A program made the position numbers and the translations under genes. A stretch of DNA of 64,000 bases from Mariniblastus fucicola (GTDB lineage: Bacteria > Planctomycetota > Planctomycetia > Pirellulales > Pirellulaceae): contig NZ_CP042912.1 in assembly GCF_008087665.1 (NCBI RefSeq), positions 806,001-870,000 of the forward strand, given 5' to 3'. Position 1 is the first letter of the stretch; every line of letters begins with the position of its first letter. The notes beneath the pieces are model-generated. The model had not been told where the DNA came from, did no database searches, and saw only the letters and a program-made list of their open reading frames with translations. Below are positions 8,579-16,472 of the stretch, in pieces.

Positions 8579-9562
8579 ATGGAAAACGTAATTTACCTCG
8601 ACGACGACGCTGACCTTGGCGTTCTGAAGAACAAGAAAGTTGCCATCATCGGATACGGCATTCAAGGCCGACCTCAGGCATTGTGCATGCGAGACAGTGG
8701 ACTGGATCTGATCATCGGCATTGGCGATCCGTCACGGTCTTCGTGGGCTGCCGCAAAGGAAGACGGCTTCGATCCGGTGACGATCGATGAAGCAACTGCT
8801 GCGGCCGATCTGGTTTACATCCTGCTGGCCGACCCGCCGCAACCAGAGATCTACTACCAATCCATTCACGACAATCTCAAACCAAACTGCACGCTTGCAT
8901 TTTGCCATGGATTCAATGTGCTCTATGGAGCGATCAAGCCGCCAGAAAACGTTAACGTCGTGCTGTTCGTTCCCAATGGCCCCGGTCATACAGTGCGGCA
9001 GAAGTACCTGGATGGCTCTGGAATCTACGGAGCCATTTCGGTTGAACAGGATGTTACGGGGAACGCTCTGGATATGGTTCTGGCTCTCGCCAAGTCCGTT
9101 GGTAGTTTGCGGGTCGGCAGTGTTGGCGTGACGTTTCAGCAGGAAACCGAAGGCGATAATTTTGAAGAGCAGGTTCTGTACGGCGGCGTGATTCACTTGA
9201 TGAAGGCCACGTTCGAGACCATGGTCGCCGGCGGCTATCCTCCGCACTTTGCGTACGCGAAAGCGATTCGCTCGCTGAGGACAGTTGTCGATGTGATGGA
9301 CAGCATCGGCATTGAGGAATACATTTCGCGTCGCAGCAGTCGGACTTGTGAGTTCGCGGTTCGAATGAGCGGGCCGCGCGTGATCGATCGTGATGAGATT
9401 CAAAACATCTTTGATGAAACAGAACGCGGTGAGTTTGCCGCGAACTGGATGCAGGAGTGGGCTTTGGGGATGCCGCGTTTGCATCGTATGCGTCGCACAG
9501 GTGCGGATTCTGAGATGGAGAAAACCGGTGTCGAGTGGCGTGAGAAGTTTGGCGAAGGGTAG
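8579..9562 (+). CDS. Ketol-acid reductoisomerase-like protein with altered active site
   Basis: Homologous along its whole length to class I ketol-acid reductoisomerase (KARI): GYGIQGRPQAL (Rossmann loop, residues 25-35), LAFCHGFN (His110), PNGPGHTVR, ETEGDNFEEQ (Asp193, Glu197 of the metal site) and SRTCEFAVRMSGPRVI near the end. Three otherwise conserved catalytic positions differ. The Lys of PKGPG is Asn133, and the two Glu of the AYFECLHEL helix that complete the two-magnesium site are Lys228 and Ser232. A normal isoleucine/valine KARI is therefore unlikely. NAD(P)-dependent activity on another 2-oxo or 2-hydroxy acid is possible, and the purine operon suggests a ureidoglycolate-related substrate (inference). 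The ATG at 8579 matches the family N-terminus and follows GAAGAAG; an upstream in-frame ATG lies at 8543. Confidence 0.8.
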   Translation: MENVIYLDDDADLGVLKNKKVAIIGYGIQGRPQALCMRDSGLDLIIGIGDPSRSSWAAAKEDGFDPVTIDEATAAADLVYILLADPPQPEIYYQSIHDNLKPNCTLAFCHGFNVLYGAIKPPENVNVVLFVPNGPGHTVRQKYLDGSGIYGAISVEQDVTGNALDMVLALAKSVGSLRVGSVGVTFQQETEGDNFEEQVLYGGVIHLMKATFETMVAGGYPPHFAYAKAIRSLRTVVDVMDSIGIEEYISRRSSRTCEFAVRMSGPRVIDRDEIQNIFDETERGEFAANWMQEWALGMPRLHRMRRTGADSEMEKTGVEWREKFGEG

Positions 9563-9577
9563 GCGTTTCCGAGCACC

Positions 9578-9647
9578 TTGAGCCGGGTTGAGATCGCTTG
9601 AGCTGGGTTGAGATCGCTTGAGCTGCGTTGAGCGGGCTTGAGTTCCG
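9578..9647. repeat. Decanucleotide-phased TTGAG repeat
   Basis: Seven TTGAG pentamers occur exactly every ten bases, and the first three 20-base units are nearly identical (TTGAGCYGGGTTGAGATCGC, drifting in the third). The array fills part of the 202-bp gap between the KARI-like gene and the M20 hydrolase gene. Ten-base spacing puts each copy on the same DNA face, as an operator array would, but slipped-strand duplication would look the same. Confidence 0.8.
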
Positions 9648-9764
9648 CACGCGTGTGCATGATTGCCCCAGCGTATCGAGCCGCGTGATCGTGTTTACGC
9701 AATCGCGAGGTGCGAAGGTGTAGTTTTTTGTTTGGTTCCATTGAGTTGAGTCACAGGTTCCGCT

Positions 9765-10970
9765 TTGATCCCTCCCGAAAATTTCCGCGCTGCGATCGAG
9801 CAGCAATCTGATTCGCTGATCGATTTCACCAGCAAGATCGTTGCCACGCCTAGCCTTTCTGGTGAAGAAGGCGACGTCGCTGCGCTGGTTGTCACGGAAA
9901 TGAAGCGGCTCGACTACGACGAAGTTTGGACTGACGAAGTTGGCAACATCGTTGGAAAGATTTCGGGCGGCAATGGCCCTTCGGTGATGCTCAATGGCCA
10001 TATGGATGTCGTTGATCCTGGCCCGAAAGAGGGTTGGCTGTTTCCGGCATTCAGTGGCGAAGTCGTCGGCGACGAACTTTGGGGTCGCGGTTCGGTAGAC
10101 ATGAAAGGCCCTGTCGCAGCGATGATCCATGGCGGATCTCTGTTCAAGAAACTGGGCGCCCGGCCTCCAGGCGACATTCTGATGACCGTCGCAGTGATGG
10201 AGGAAATCGGTGGCTTGGGGAGTCAGTTTCTTGCCACCCATACCACTGCCGACATCGCGATCGTTGGCGAACCTTCTCGAAATGAGCTTCGGCTCGGGCA
10301 TCGCGGAAGGATCGAACTGCAAGTCAGATTTTTCGGTCGGTCTGCCCATGCCAGTGCCCCTCAACTCGGCATCAACCCTCACTACGCGGCCGCGGAGTTT
10401 CTGCAGAAACTTGAAGGTCTGTCGCTGCAAAGCGATCCGGTTCTTGGTGAGGCGACGATTGCTCCGACGCTGTATTTGACTGACCAGCAAAGCGCCAACG
10501 TGATTCCGTCGGAAGCCACGGTCTATCTTGACTGGCGCAACGTACCCTCAGAATCCAGGCAACACGCAGTCGCTCTGATCGAGTCATTGATCGGTGATCT
10601 GTCAGGCGCTGGCCACGAATCGGCAGAAGTCAAAGTTACCGAGCAGCCGAGGCTGACCTATACGGGCGTGAGTCGCGATTTCGCATCGGTTTTTCCACCG
10701 TTCGCGACGTCCGAATCGAGCACGATTGCAAAGGCCGCGTTCGACAAGATCGAAGCCTGTACTGGAAAGCCGGCGAGTCCTGACGTGTGGCAGTTTGCCA
10801 CCGATGGAGGACATCTGGCTTTGGCCGGAATGCAGTGCGTCGGATTTGGTCCTGGAGATGACCGCTTGGCGCACACGAACCAGGAGCGAATCTCCATCAC
10901 CGAACTCAAGACGGCTGCCGCAACCTACGCTCCGCTGGCTCTGGCGTTAGCCAAAGCAGTCGAAAACTAG
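9765..10970 (+). CDS. ygeY: M20 family hydrolase, YgeY type
   Basis: Zinc-dependent amidohydrolase or deacylase of the M20 family, closest by eye to the YgeY group. Metal-binding motifs are GHMDVVDPG, GRGSVDMKGP, MEEIGGLGS, VGEPSRNELRLGHRGR and, near the C-terminus, GPGDDRLAHTNQE. The dimerisation (lid) domain sits around SAHASAPQLGINPHYAAAEFL. The start is a TTG at 9765 with ACAGG seven bases upstream. In Escherichia coli ygeY lies beside carbamoyltransferase and hydantoinase genes linked to purine use, so its position at the end of this purine cluster fits a ureide-hydrolysing job. Its substrate is unknown. Alternatives are an ArgE/DapE-like deacylase, but the closing GPGDDRLAHT motif favours YgeY. 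Confidence 0.78.
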   Translation: MIPPENFRAAIEQQSDSLIDFTSKIVATPSLSGEEGDVAALVVTEMKRLDYDEVWTDEVGNIVGKISGGNGPSVMLNGHMDVVDPGPKEGWLFPAFSGEVVGDELWGRGSVDMKGPVAAMIHGGSLFKKLGARPPGDILMTVAVMEEIGGLGSQFLATHTTADIAIVGEPSRNELRLGHRGRIELQVRFFGRSAHASAPQLGINPHYAAAEFLQKLEGLSLQSDPVLGEATIAPTLYLTDQQSANVIPSEATVYLDWRNVPSESRQHAVALIESLIGDLSGAGHESAEVKVTEQPRLTYTGVSRDFASVFPPFATSESSTIAKAAFDKIEACTGKPASPDVWQFATDGGHLALAGMQCVGFGPGDDRLAHTNQERISITELKTAAATYAPLALALAKAVEN

Positions 10971-11084
10971 GCCACGGATTTACAGGTTTCAGTCCCCGGA
11001 AATGTTCTGTTGGCCAAGTGCAATTTCAAAAGACCTGGCCTCAGATGAACATGGAATCGCTCCGGTTCGAACAGCCATCTGTGG

Positions 11085-12140
11085 CTACTCTTTGCGATCG
11101 AACTTTCCGTTCCAGCCCGCGTCAAAGCGAAACTTTAGAGCCGAAACGTTGCCATCGTCGTCGGTGTCGAAACTGATCGGACCGGCAGTTTCTTTGGCGC
11201 CGTACGTGTCATCGCTGTAGGCAACCAACTCAAGATCCTGATTCAGAGTGTGCAACCACAGTTTGCCATCTTTCAGTTTCACTTCGTGGTTGCGATCGTA
11301 TTTGCCAACGAATTTTTTAATTTCTTCTTCGGTGAACTCTCGTGACTCCGGATAGGTGCCGGCCGTAGCCGCGGTATCGAGTTTACGAACCCAGATGTTG
11401 CGGAAGCGAACCGGATTGCCGTGGTCCTGGAAACCAATAACGCCTTCAGTGAGCCCCGGATTCATTTGTTTGTGATGCACCCAGGAAGTTGGACCGAGTG
11501 CTTCGGTCGCGTGTTGAACGACGACACCATTGTGCAGGACCGTGATGATCGCTGGCGAAACCTGCTTCTGATTTTCGTCGAAGCGGGGCATGTGATAGAC
11601 GATGTCGTACGATTGCCACTGGCCAGGACCACGGCTGGCGTTAACCAGAGGAGGATACTGCCCGTAAATGGAAGCCGCGCCGCCGTCGGCGTAAGTTTCA
11701 TTTTCGAAGCTGTCGAGCACTTGAATCTCGAAACCGCCAGGCAGGAATACACCGCTGTTTCCGCGGCCCTGCCCGTTGCCTTTGACAGTCGTCGGGGACG
11801 CCCATTCGATGTGAATTTGACAATCGCCAAACTTTTCTTTCGTGTACACGAAACCGGCGCCTGCAACGGACTCCATGACTCCATCTTTCACGACCCACTT
11901 GGGTTCTTTGCCGTTGGGTCCGTCGAAGTTGGAAAGATCTTCGCCACCAAAAATAACGACTGCGTCCGAGGGAACGGAGGCCGGCAGCGTGGCTTCACCC
12001 GGATCGACTACTTTGGGTTGCGGGCGATTTTTGTCGTGAGCCTTCCAGCCTGTGGGTTGTTGCGCGTCGAGCGAGCTCGAAAGAAACGAGCTCGCGGTCG
12101 CTACCAATAGACAGATAGAAAAGGTGTTTTTTGTGTTCAA
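11085..12140 (-). CDS. Secreted DUF1080 (3-keto-disaccharide hydrolase-like) protein
   Basis: Secreted protein of the DUF1080 family, a concanavalin-like fold expanded in planctomycetes and linked to carbohydrate turnover; some relatives hydrolyse 3-keto-glycosides. A signal peptide (NTKNTFSICLLVATASSFLSSSLDAQ) is followed by a typical core: FGGEDLSNFDGPNGKEPKWVV, then FGDCQIHIEWASP, GNSGVFLPGGFEIQVLDS and the closing FRNIWVRKL. About 80 extra C-terminal residues (from EFTEEEIKKFVGKYDRN) resemble a small beta domain. I choose the TTG at 12140 because the longer ATG frame from 12182 starts inside a TATAAT box and would put 14 residues before the signal peptide. It is convergent with the YgeY gene. 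The substrate cannot be told from sequence. Confidence 0.85.
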   Translation of the reverse strand: MNTKNTFSICLLVATASSFLSSSLDAQQPTGWKAHDKNRPQPKVVDPGEATLPASVPSDAVVIFGGEDLSNFDGPNGKEPKWVVKDGVMESVAGAGFVYTKEKFGDCQIHIEWASPTTVKGNGQGRGNSGVFLPGGFEIQVLDSFENETYADGGAASIYGQYPPLVNASRGPGQWQSYDIVYHMPRFDENQKQVSPAIITVLHNGVVVQHATEALGPTSWVHHKQMNPGLTEGVIGFQDHGNPVRFRNIWVRKLDTAATAGTYPESREFTEEEIKKFVGKYDRNHEVKLKDGKLWLHTLNQDLELVAYSDDTYGAKETAGPISFDTDDDGNVSALKFRFDAGWNGKFDRKE

Positions 12141-12180
12141 GGTCTTATCCCAATTCAGGTGGCAAATGCAAAGAGCTCGC

Positions 12181-12210
12181 ATTATAAACCAGCCGAACGT
12201 GGGATGGAAC
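12181..12210 (-). promoter_or_regulatory. Predicted sigma-70 promoter of the DUF1080 gene
   Basis: Read on the minus strand, a perfect TATAAT at 12186-12181 is preceded 18 bases upstream by GTTCCA (12210-12205), a weak match to TTGACA. Initiation about seven bases further on would fall just past the ATG at 12182 and leave the TTG at 12140 as the usable start. The -10 is convincing; the -35 is not. Confidence 0.4.
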
Positions 12211-12212
12211 GA

Positions 12213-15095
12213 TTACACAAATTCCAATGCGTCTCGATAGTTCTGGCGGAACGGGAGTAGGTCGAAAATGTCGATTTCGCCGTCCACGTTGAAGTCAAAA
12301 CCTTCGTTGAATCCGGTGTCACCCGCCGAAGTGTTCCAGGCCTGCCGCAGTTGCAGCAGGTCAAACACGTCGGAATCTCTATCGCCATCGATGTCACCGA
12401 AGAACCGGAAGAAGTTGTCGGATTCGTTGTCACCAAAGACCAGATTGCCTCCAGCATCGCCATCACCGTCTCCATCAACAGCAACGCCTGCGGCCGATGT
12501 GATCTCATCGCCAACAATCGTCAGTTGATAGTTTCCATCGACAAGCGAGCCCGAAGTTTCCGTGAATTCGCCGGAGAAAGCCAGCGTCACGACCGAGTAG
12601 CCGCTGCTGTTGTCGACCGAGGAAGTTACTTCCACGTCGCCACCGTCGGGACCACGTTTCACCAATTCGAATGCGTTGGCGCCGAAGTCCAGCACTTCAT
12701 CAAAAGTGATCACGGCGTCCGTGAGCATCGAACGTTCGACTTCCGCAGCGTTGAGCGAGATCGTCGGCGCCGTCGGCGGTTCGGCGACTTCGAAGATAGC
12801 CAGACCAGCAACGACCACGTCTTGCGTCGCTCCGATCGGATCGACGTTGATCGAAATAGTACCATTTGCGTCCGATGTCACAACAATCGCAAATTCCGCA
12901 AGGGTCGAGGAACTGCTCCCGACCTGGTCGTTAACGAACAGTTCTCCTTGATCGAACCGTTGCTCGAAAGTAATCGGGCTGCCTTCCCCTTGAATGGAAA
13001 CCGTCTGCTGGATCGAATCGTAGAAGCCTTCGGCGGCCATTACGTAGACTTCATAGTCCGTGCTTGGGCTCAAGTCAGAATAGACAAACTCAATTGGATC
13101 GGCACCGGTATAGATCTGACCGTCAATGTTGGCAATGGAATTGGCATGCTGGGGAATGGTGCTGGCGATCAGATTGACTTCGTAACCAGTCGATGCACCG
13201 ATGATCTGAAGGTCGACTTGCGAAGCTCCGCCCTGTTCGTTGTTGAGGTCCTGAAACGTTCCTGTGCCCCCGGAAAGGCTCAGCCAATTCAGCGGTGCAT
13301 TGGCGGCATCATCAAAGTCGACGCCGATCAGGCCAACTGGACCGATCTCGTTGATCGTTGCGGAGTCCGTGCGGTCGACTGTGTTTCCGTCTCCGTCATC
13401 CACATCGACGTAGGTGATGGAAATTTCATCGCCCTCTTCAACCTGCAAGATGCCATCATTCTGTGAAGCACTGCCCTGGGCGGTATCAATAGAAGTCGGG
13501 TAAACTCCGACCGAACTGGCAGAAATCGTCAATGTCTCGCTGTCGCCGGACGTCGTAGTAATCACAACGGAAACGTCTCCGACCGCATTGCCATCGCGAA
13601 CCGTCGCAACCGCGGAATCACCGACGAAATATCCGTCCTGATCAAAGCTGACTGATCCCGCGCCGTCGCCGACGAAAGTTCCACCTGCGGACTCGATCTG
13701 CGATCTGTAAACTGCAGTGCCCGTCCACCACGAGATGTCTCCGTAAACGCTTGTACTTGTCGTGCCGCCAGAAAGCACGCCCGCGATCACCCACTCACCG
13801 CCGACGTCAACCAGAACCGGGCCACCGCTATCTCCGGGTGCCGTGGTGGCTTCGAAAGTCAGCGGCGTTGAGTTGCTTCCACCAATCGTGTTGTTTCCGG
13901 CAGAGCCGCTGTCGAAATCCGTCGAGATGATGTTCGAGCCCGACGAAGACGATGGCGAACCAAACGCGTCGATCACATTCTCGCCACCCCAACGTGTTCC
14001 GTCCGCGGTGAATCCGTGCCCAGAACTGCCGACACCGTTGTAACCATAGCCAACTGTCACTGCTGTCATGCCGACCAAATCGCTAGTCGCATCGATAAAC
14101 CGCATTGGGGTCGCGATTGATGTAGGAACGTCAGTGGTCAAAGTCAGGATCGAAACGTCGCCTCCATCGAGCAGTGCTGAGTTCGCGTTGCCACCCGCTG
14201 GTTGTGACGCGGAAGCAACGGTGAACGTCGCGTCCGGATTGTTGCTGTTGTCGCCAAAACTGATCGTGTCGCCGCTGCCGATGCCGCAGTGACGCGCGGA
14301 GATAACCGTATTGGATGAAATCAGCGTCCCGGTACAGCCCACGGAAATTGAGACCACCGAATCGAAGGGCTCCGCGTATGTGCGAGACCCCGACGCGCCG
14401 ATCGCATCATTGATCACGATACGTGCAAAGACACCGGTTTCAGATATCGGTGCATTTAAAAGTTCAGAAACCGCTGAACCTGTGACTTCGCGATTGAAAA
14501 TCGAGCCGTCGAAAACGCTAATCCATGTTTCGTGTTCGCCAAAAACTTCCCCGTCGGTGTCGAACACGGTAGTTTCGACCAGCCACGATAGTCTCGCTTT
14601 GTTGCCGGCGTAGTACCAGGCCATCGAAGCCGATGACTCAACCGAAGCAGCTTTGCCGAGATCCTGCGAGCCGATCCGCGTCGCAAGGTTCTCGTTGATC
14701 ATGCTGCCATCAGTCGCGTAACCACGAATGTTTTGTCTGGCTTGATCGTTGACGTTCGTGATTTGCCCATCAGCATCCTGGACGACCGTTATCCAGGAAT
14801 CGTAAACTGCCAGCCCGTTCCAGGACTGTTGGAACACTGTCGTTGTGCCAAGGTCGTTCGACTCGCTGGCGACTTCGATCAGCTGATTCAGTCCTTTCTG
14901 TGCCCACGCGACGTCATCGCGAGAGGCCAGTTGTTCGAGAACCGAAGGAGCCTTAGACGGCACTGCCGTTGCCTTCGCAAACCCAGCCAGGTCCGCGGCC
15001 AGCATTTTTCTTTCTTCGAACCGCTGATAGTCGAGTCCACGTTTCGTTTGTCTGTTCTTCTTCGAAAGCTTTTTGCCAATACGGTTGAGTGCCAT
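12213..15095 (-). CDS. Secreted trypsin-like protease with C-terminal dockerin-like domain
   Basis: About 960 aa. The basic N-terminus ending in DYQRFEERKMLAAD is the planctomycete export-type signature found on large extracellular proteins. A chymotrypsin-fold domain follows, with the triad visible as SARHC (His), GGDVSILTL (Asp) and TTAPGDSGGPVLV (Ser), and with GCTGTLISSNTVIS before the His. The middle is beta-rich, containing repeat-like stretches such as DEISITYVDVDDGDGN. The last 60 residues carry two calcium-loop motifs, FGDIDGDRDSDVFDLLQLR and DFNVDGEIDIFDLLPFR, which form a dockerin-like pair. The frame opens 28 codons earlier at 15179, but the ATG at 15095 (MALNRIGKKLSKKNRQ) gives the usual start. 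Substrate unknown. Confidence 0.88.
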   Translation of the reverse strand: MALNRIGKKLSKKNRQTKRGLDYQRFEERKMLAADLAGFAKATAVPSKAPSVLEQLASRDDVAWAQKGLNQLIEVASESNDLGTTTVFQQSWNGLAVYDSWITVVQDADGQITNVNDQARQNIRGYATDGSMINENLATRIGSQDLGKAASVESSASMAWYYAGNKARLSWLVETTVFDTDGEVFGEHETWISVFDGSIFNREVTGSAVSELLNAPISETGVFARIVINDAIGASGSRTYAEPFDSVVSISVGCTGTLISSNTVISARHCGIGSGDTISFGDNSNNPDATFTVASASQPAGGNANSALLDGGDVSILTLTTDVPTSIATPMRFIDATSDLVGMTAVTVGYGYNGVGSSGHGFTADGTRWGGENVIDAFGSPSSSSGSNIISTDFDSGSAGNNTIGGSNSTPLTFEATTAPGDSGGPVLVDVGGEWVIAGVLSGGTTSTSVYGDISWWTGTAVYRSQIESAGGTFVGDGAGSVSFDQDGYFVGDSAVATVRDGNAVGDVSVVITTTSGDSETLTISASSVGVYPTSIDTAQGSASQNDGILQVEEGDEISITYVDVDDGDGNTVDRTDSATINEIGPVGLIGVDFDDAANAPLNWLSLSGGTGTFQDLNNEQGGASQVDLQIIGASTGYEVNLIASTIPQHANSIANIDGQIYTGADPIEFVYSDLSPSTDYEVYVMAAEGFYDSIQQTVSIQGEGSPITFEQRFDQGELFVNDQVGSSSSTLAEFAIVVTSDANGTISINVDPIGATQDVVVAGLAIFEVAEPPTAPTISLNAAEVERSMLTDAVITFDEVLDFGANAFELVKRGPDGGDVEVTSSVDNSSGYSVVTLAFSGEFTETSGSLVDGNYQLTIVGDEITSAAGVAVDGDGDGDAGGNLVFGDNESDNFFRFFGDIDGDRDSDVFDLLQLRQAWNTSAGDTGFNEGFDFNVDGEIDIFDLLPFRQNYRDALEFV

Positions 15096-15262
15096 GAATT
15101 GTCTCAGGGAGGAAAGAGAAGATGGGTTTTCGTTTAGAAGCCGAAGCCTGCCGCAAGCCGCTGTTAGTGGGGCGGGCACTAATCTTATTTGCGAATACTC
15201 ATTTTTTCAATGCAAGCGCTTGGCGGCAGACTTCTAATACGATGAACCTCGCGACGGTCCAC

Positions 15263-16312
15263 TTACTTTTTCAGGATTTTGGGATCGGGATAGCTGCTGG
15301 CAGATTTCCCAAGTTCAAAGTCCTCGACACGTAGATTTCGTTTGACGAAATAGTCGCTTTTGGGGAATCCGTAAAACGATGGTGCGAACGGATCAACAAA
15401 CTCCACATTTGCCTTTTCCGGAACGTCCAGTCCGGCCAAGTGAAACGTTGCGTTGACGATCATTCGACGCAAATCCTCGCCGCGGAAATCGACTGCTGCC
15501 CCTCCGGTAGTCGCAAAACACTTGCCCTGAGCCTTTCCAGACGGCGAGTCGTAGTCTTTCAGCCACGCGAATGGCATCATCGGATCGTTCAATTTGCCAG
15601 CCACCAATTGTGACGCTGGATCAAGTGTCTCAGTGACGCCACCACGCATCAAAATTGTCGCAGCTTCCTGATCAAGTGCTGCGATACCGTAAATGTCAGA
15701 CGTCGTGAAAACGTCCTGCACTGAATTCAGGATTGGATGTTGAGCGTTCTTTTCGACGATAAATCCTCGCCCTCCCTGGACTTTGTGTTGGCCATGATGT
15801 GAAAGCCAATTTTCGCCAATGACTTTTTTTCCAAAATTCGCCCAATCGTATCCGCCATAGTCGCCGGTTTTGAAGGCATGCGTCGCGGTGCGGAAAGCGA
15901 TCAATGGCTTTCCGGCTTCGAGGAAATCGTAAATATGCTTGATTTGATCGTCGGGCAAAATTCGCCATCGCGTACACAGGATCATCACATCAGCAGTCGC
16001 CAGATTCTCCAGGCCCGGAGTGTTGCCAAGCTCGAAAGGATCGATGCATCCGGTTTCCTTGTTGATTGAAAACAGAACGGTGCATTTAAATCCATGATGT
16101 TGGCTGAGTATCTTGGCCAGCATCGGACAGGACTCTTCGCCTCGGTATTCTTCGTCTCCGGAAACGAAAACGACGTGCTTGCCGTTGGCGTCTCCCGCAG
16201 GCTCAAAAACCAGCCAGGGGTCTCCGCCGTTCGCCGGCGAAACGTGAACAGCAGCATAGGAAAACAAAGCAGACAGCACTGCAGTAGCGACGTGTTTTTT
16301 GAAAAAGCTCAT
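15263..16312 (-). CDS. Secreted ThuA-like domain protein
   Basis: 349-aa protein with a signal peptide (FFKKHVATAVLSALFSYAAVHVSPANG) and a ThuA domain, the class I glutamine-amidotransferase-like fold often attached to sugar metabolism in planctomycetes. Family features are KHVVFVSGDEEYRGEE, LPMLAKILSQHHGF-type spacing (here ESCPMLAKILSQHHGF), DVMILCTRWRILPDDQ, GKPLIAFRTATHAF, GEDLRRMIVNATFHLAG and the C-terminal FYGFPKSDYF. The Cys of related amidotransferases is not in an obvious nucleophile-elbow context, so catalytic activity is unclear. It lies between the secreted protease and a divergent radical SAM gene. The periplasmic or extracellular location is inferred from the signal peptide. 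Confidence 0.85.
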   Translation of the reverse strand: MSFFKKHVATAVLSALFSYAAVHVSPANGGDPWLVFEPAGDANGKHVVFVSGDEEYRGEESCPMLAKILSQHHGFKCTVLFSINKETGCIDPFELGNTPGLENLATADVMILCTRWRILPDDQIKHIYDFLEAGKPLIAFRTATHAFKTGDYGGYDWANFGKKVIGENWLSHHGQHKVQGGRGFIVEKNAQHPILNSVQDVFTTSDIYGIAALDQEAATILMRGGVTETLDPASQLVAGKLNDPMMPFAWLKDYDSPSGKAQGKCFATTGGAAVDFRGEDLRRMIVNATFHLAGLDVPEKANVEFVDPFAPSFYGFPKSDYFVKRNLRVEDFELGKSASSYPDPKILKK

Positions 16313-16472
16313 GGCACCTGAGTCGTTGATGAATGGCGGACGCTTTGATTATAGGCGAAACATCCCGTCCGTTTAACGGATTGCCAGAAAGCAGTGTCGA
16401 CTTTCGGCAGCTCAGCCTGAGGTCAGGTTCTCGCGGCATAAATTTCAATTCTGCCGTATCATTGACGTTGCC

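Noticed and set aside
9054-10490. 478-codon minus-strand frame across the KARI-like and YgeY genes
   Set aside because: It spans two convincing genes and the intergenic repeat, is very rich in Arg and Ser, and matches no family; a shadow frame.
9765-10970. Selenium link inferred from the YgeY and SenB-type genes together
   Set aside because: They are 20 kb apart, no selenocysteine-type in-frame TGA was noticed, and SenA/SelD are absent, so a selenium pathway in this window is not supported.
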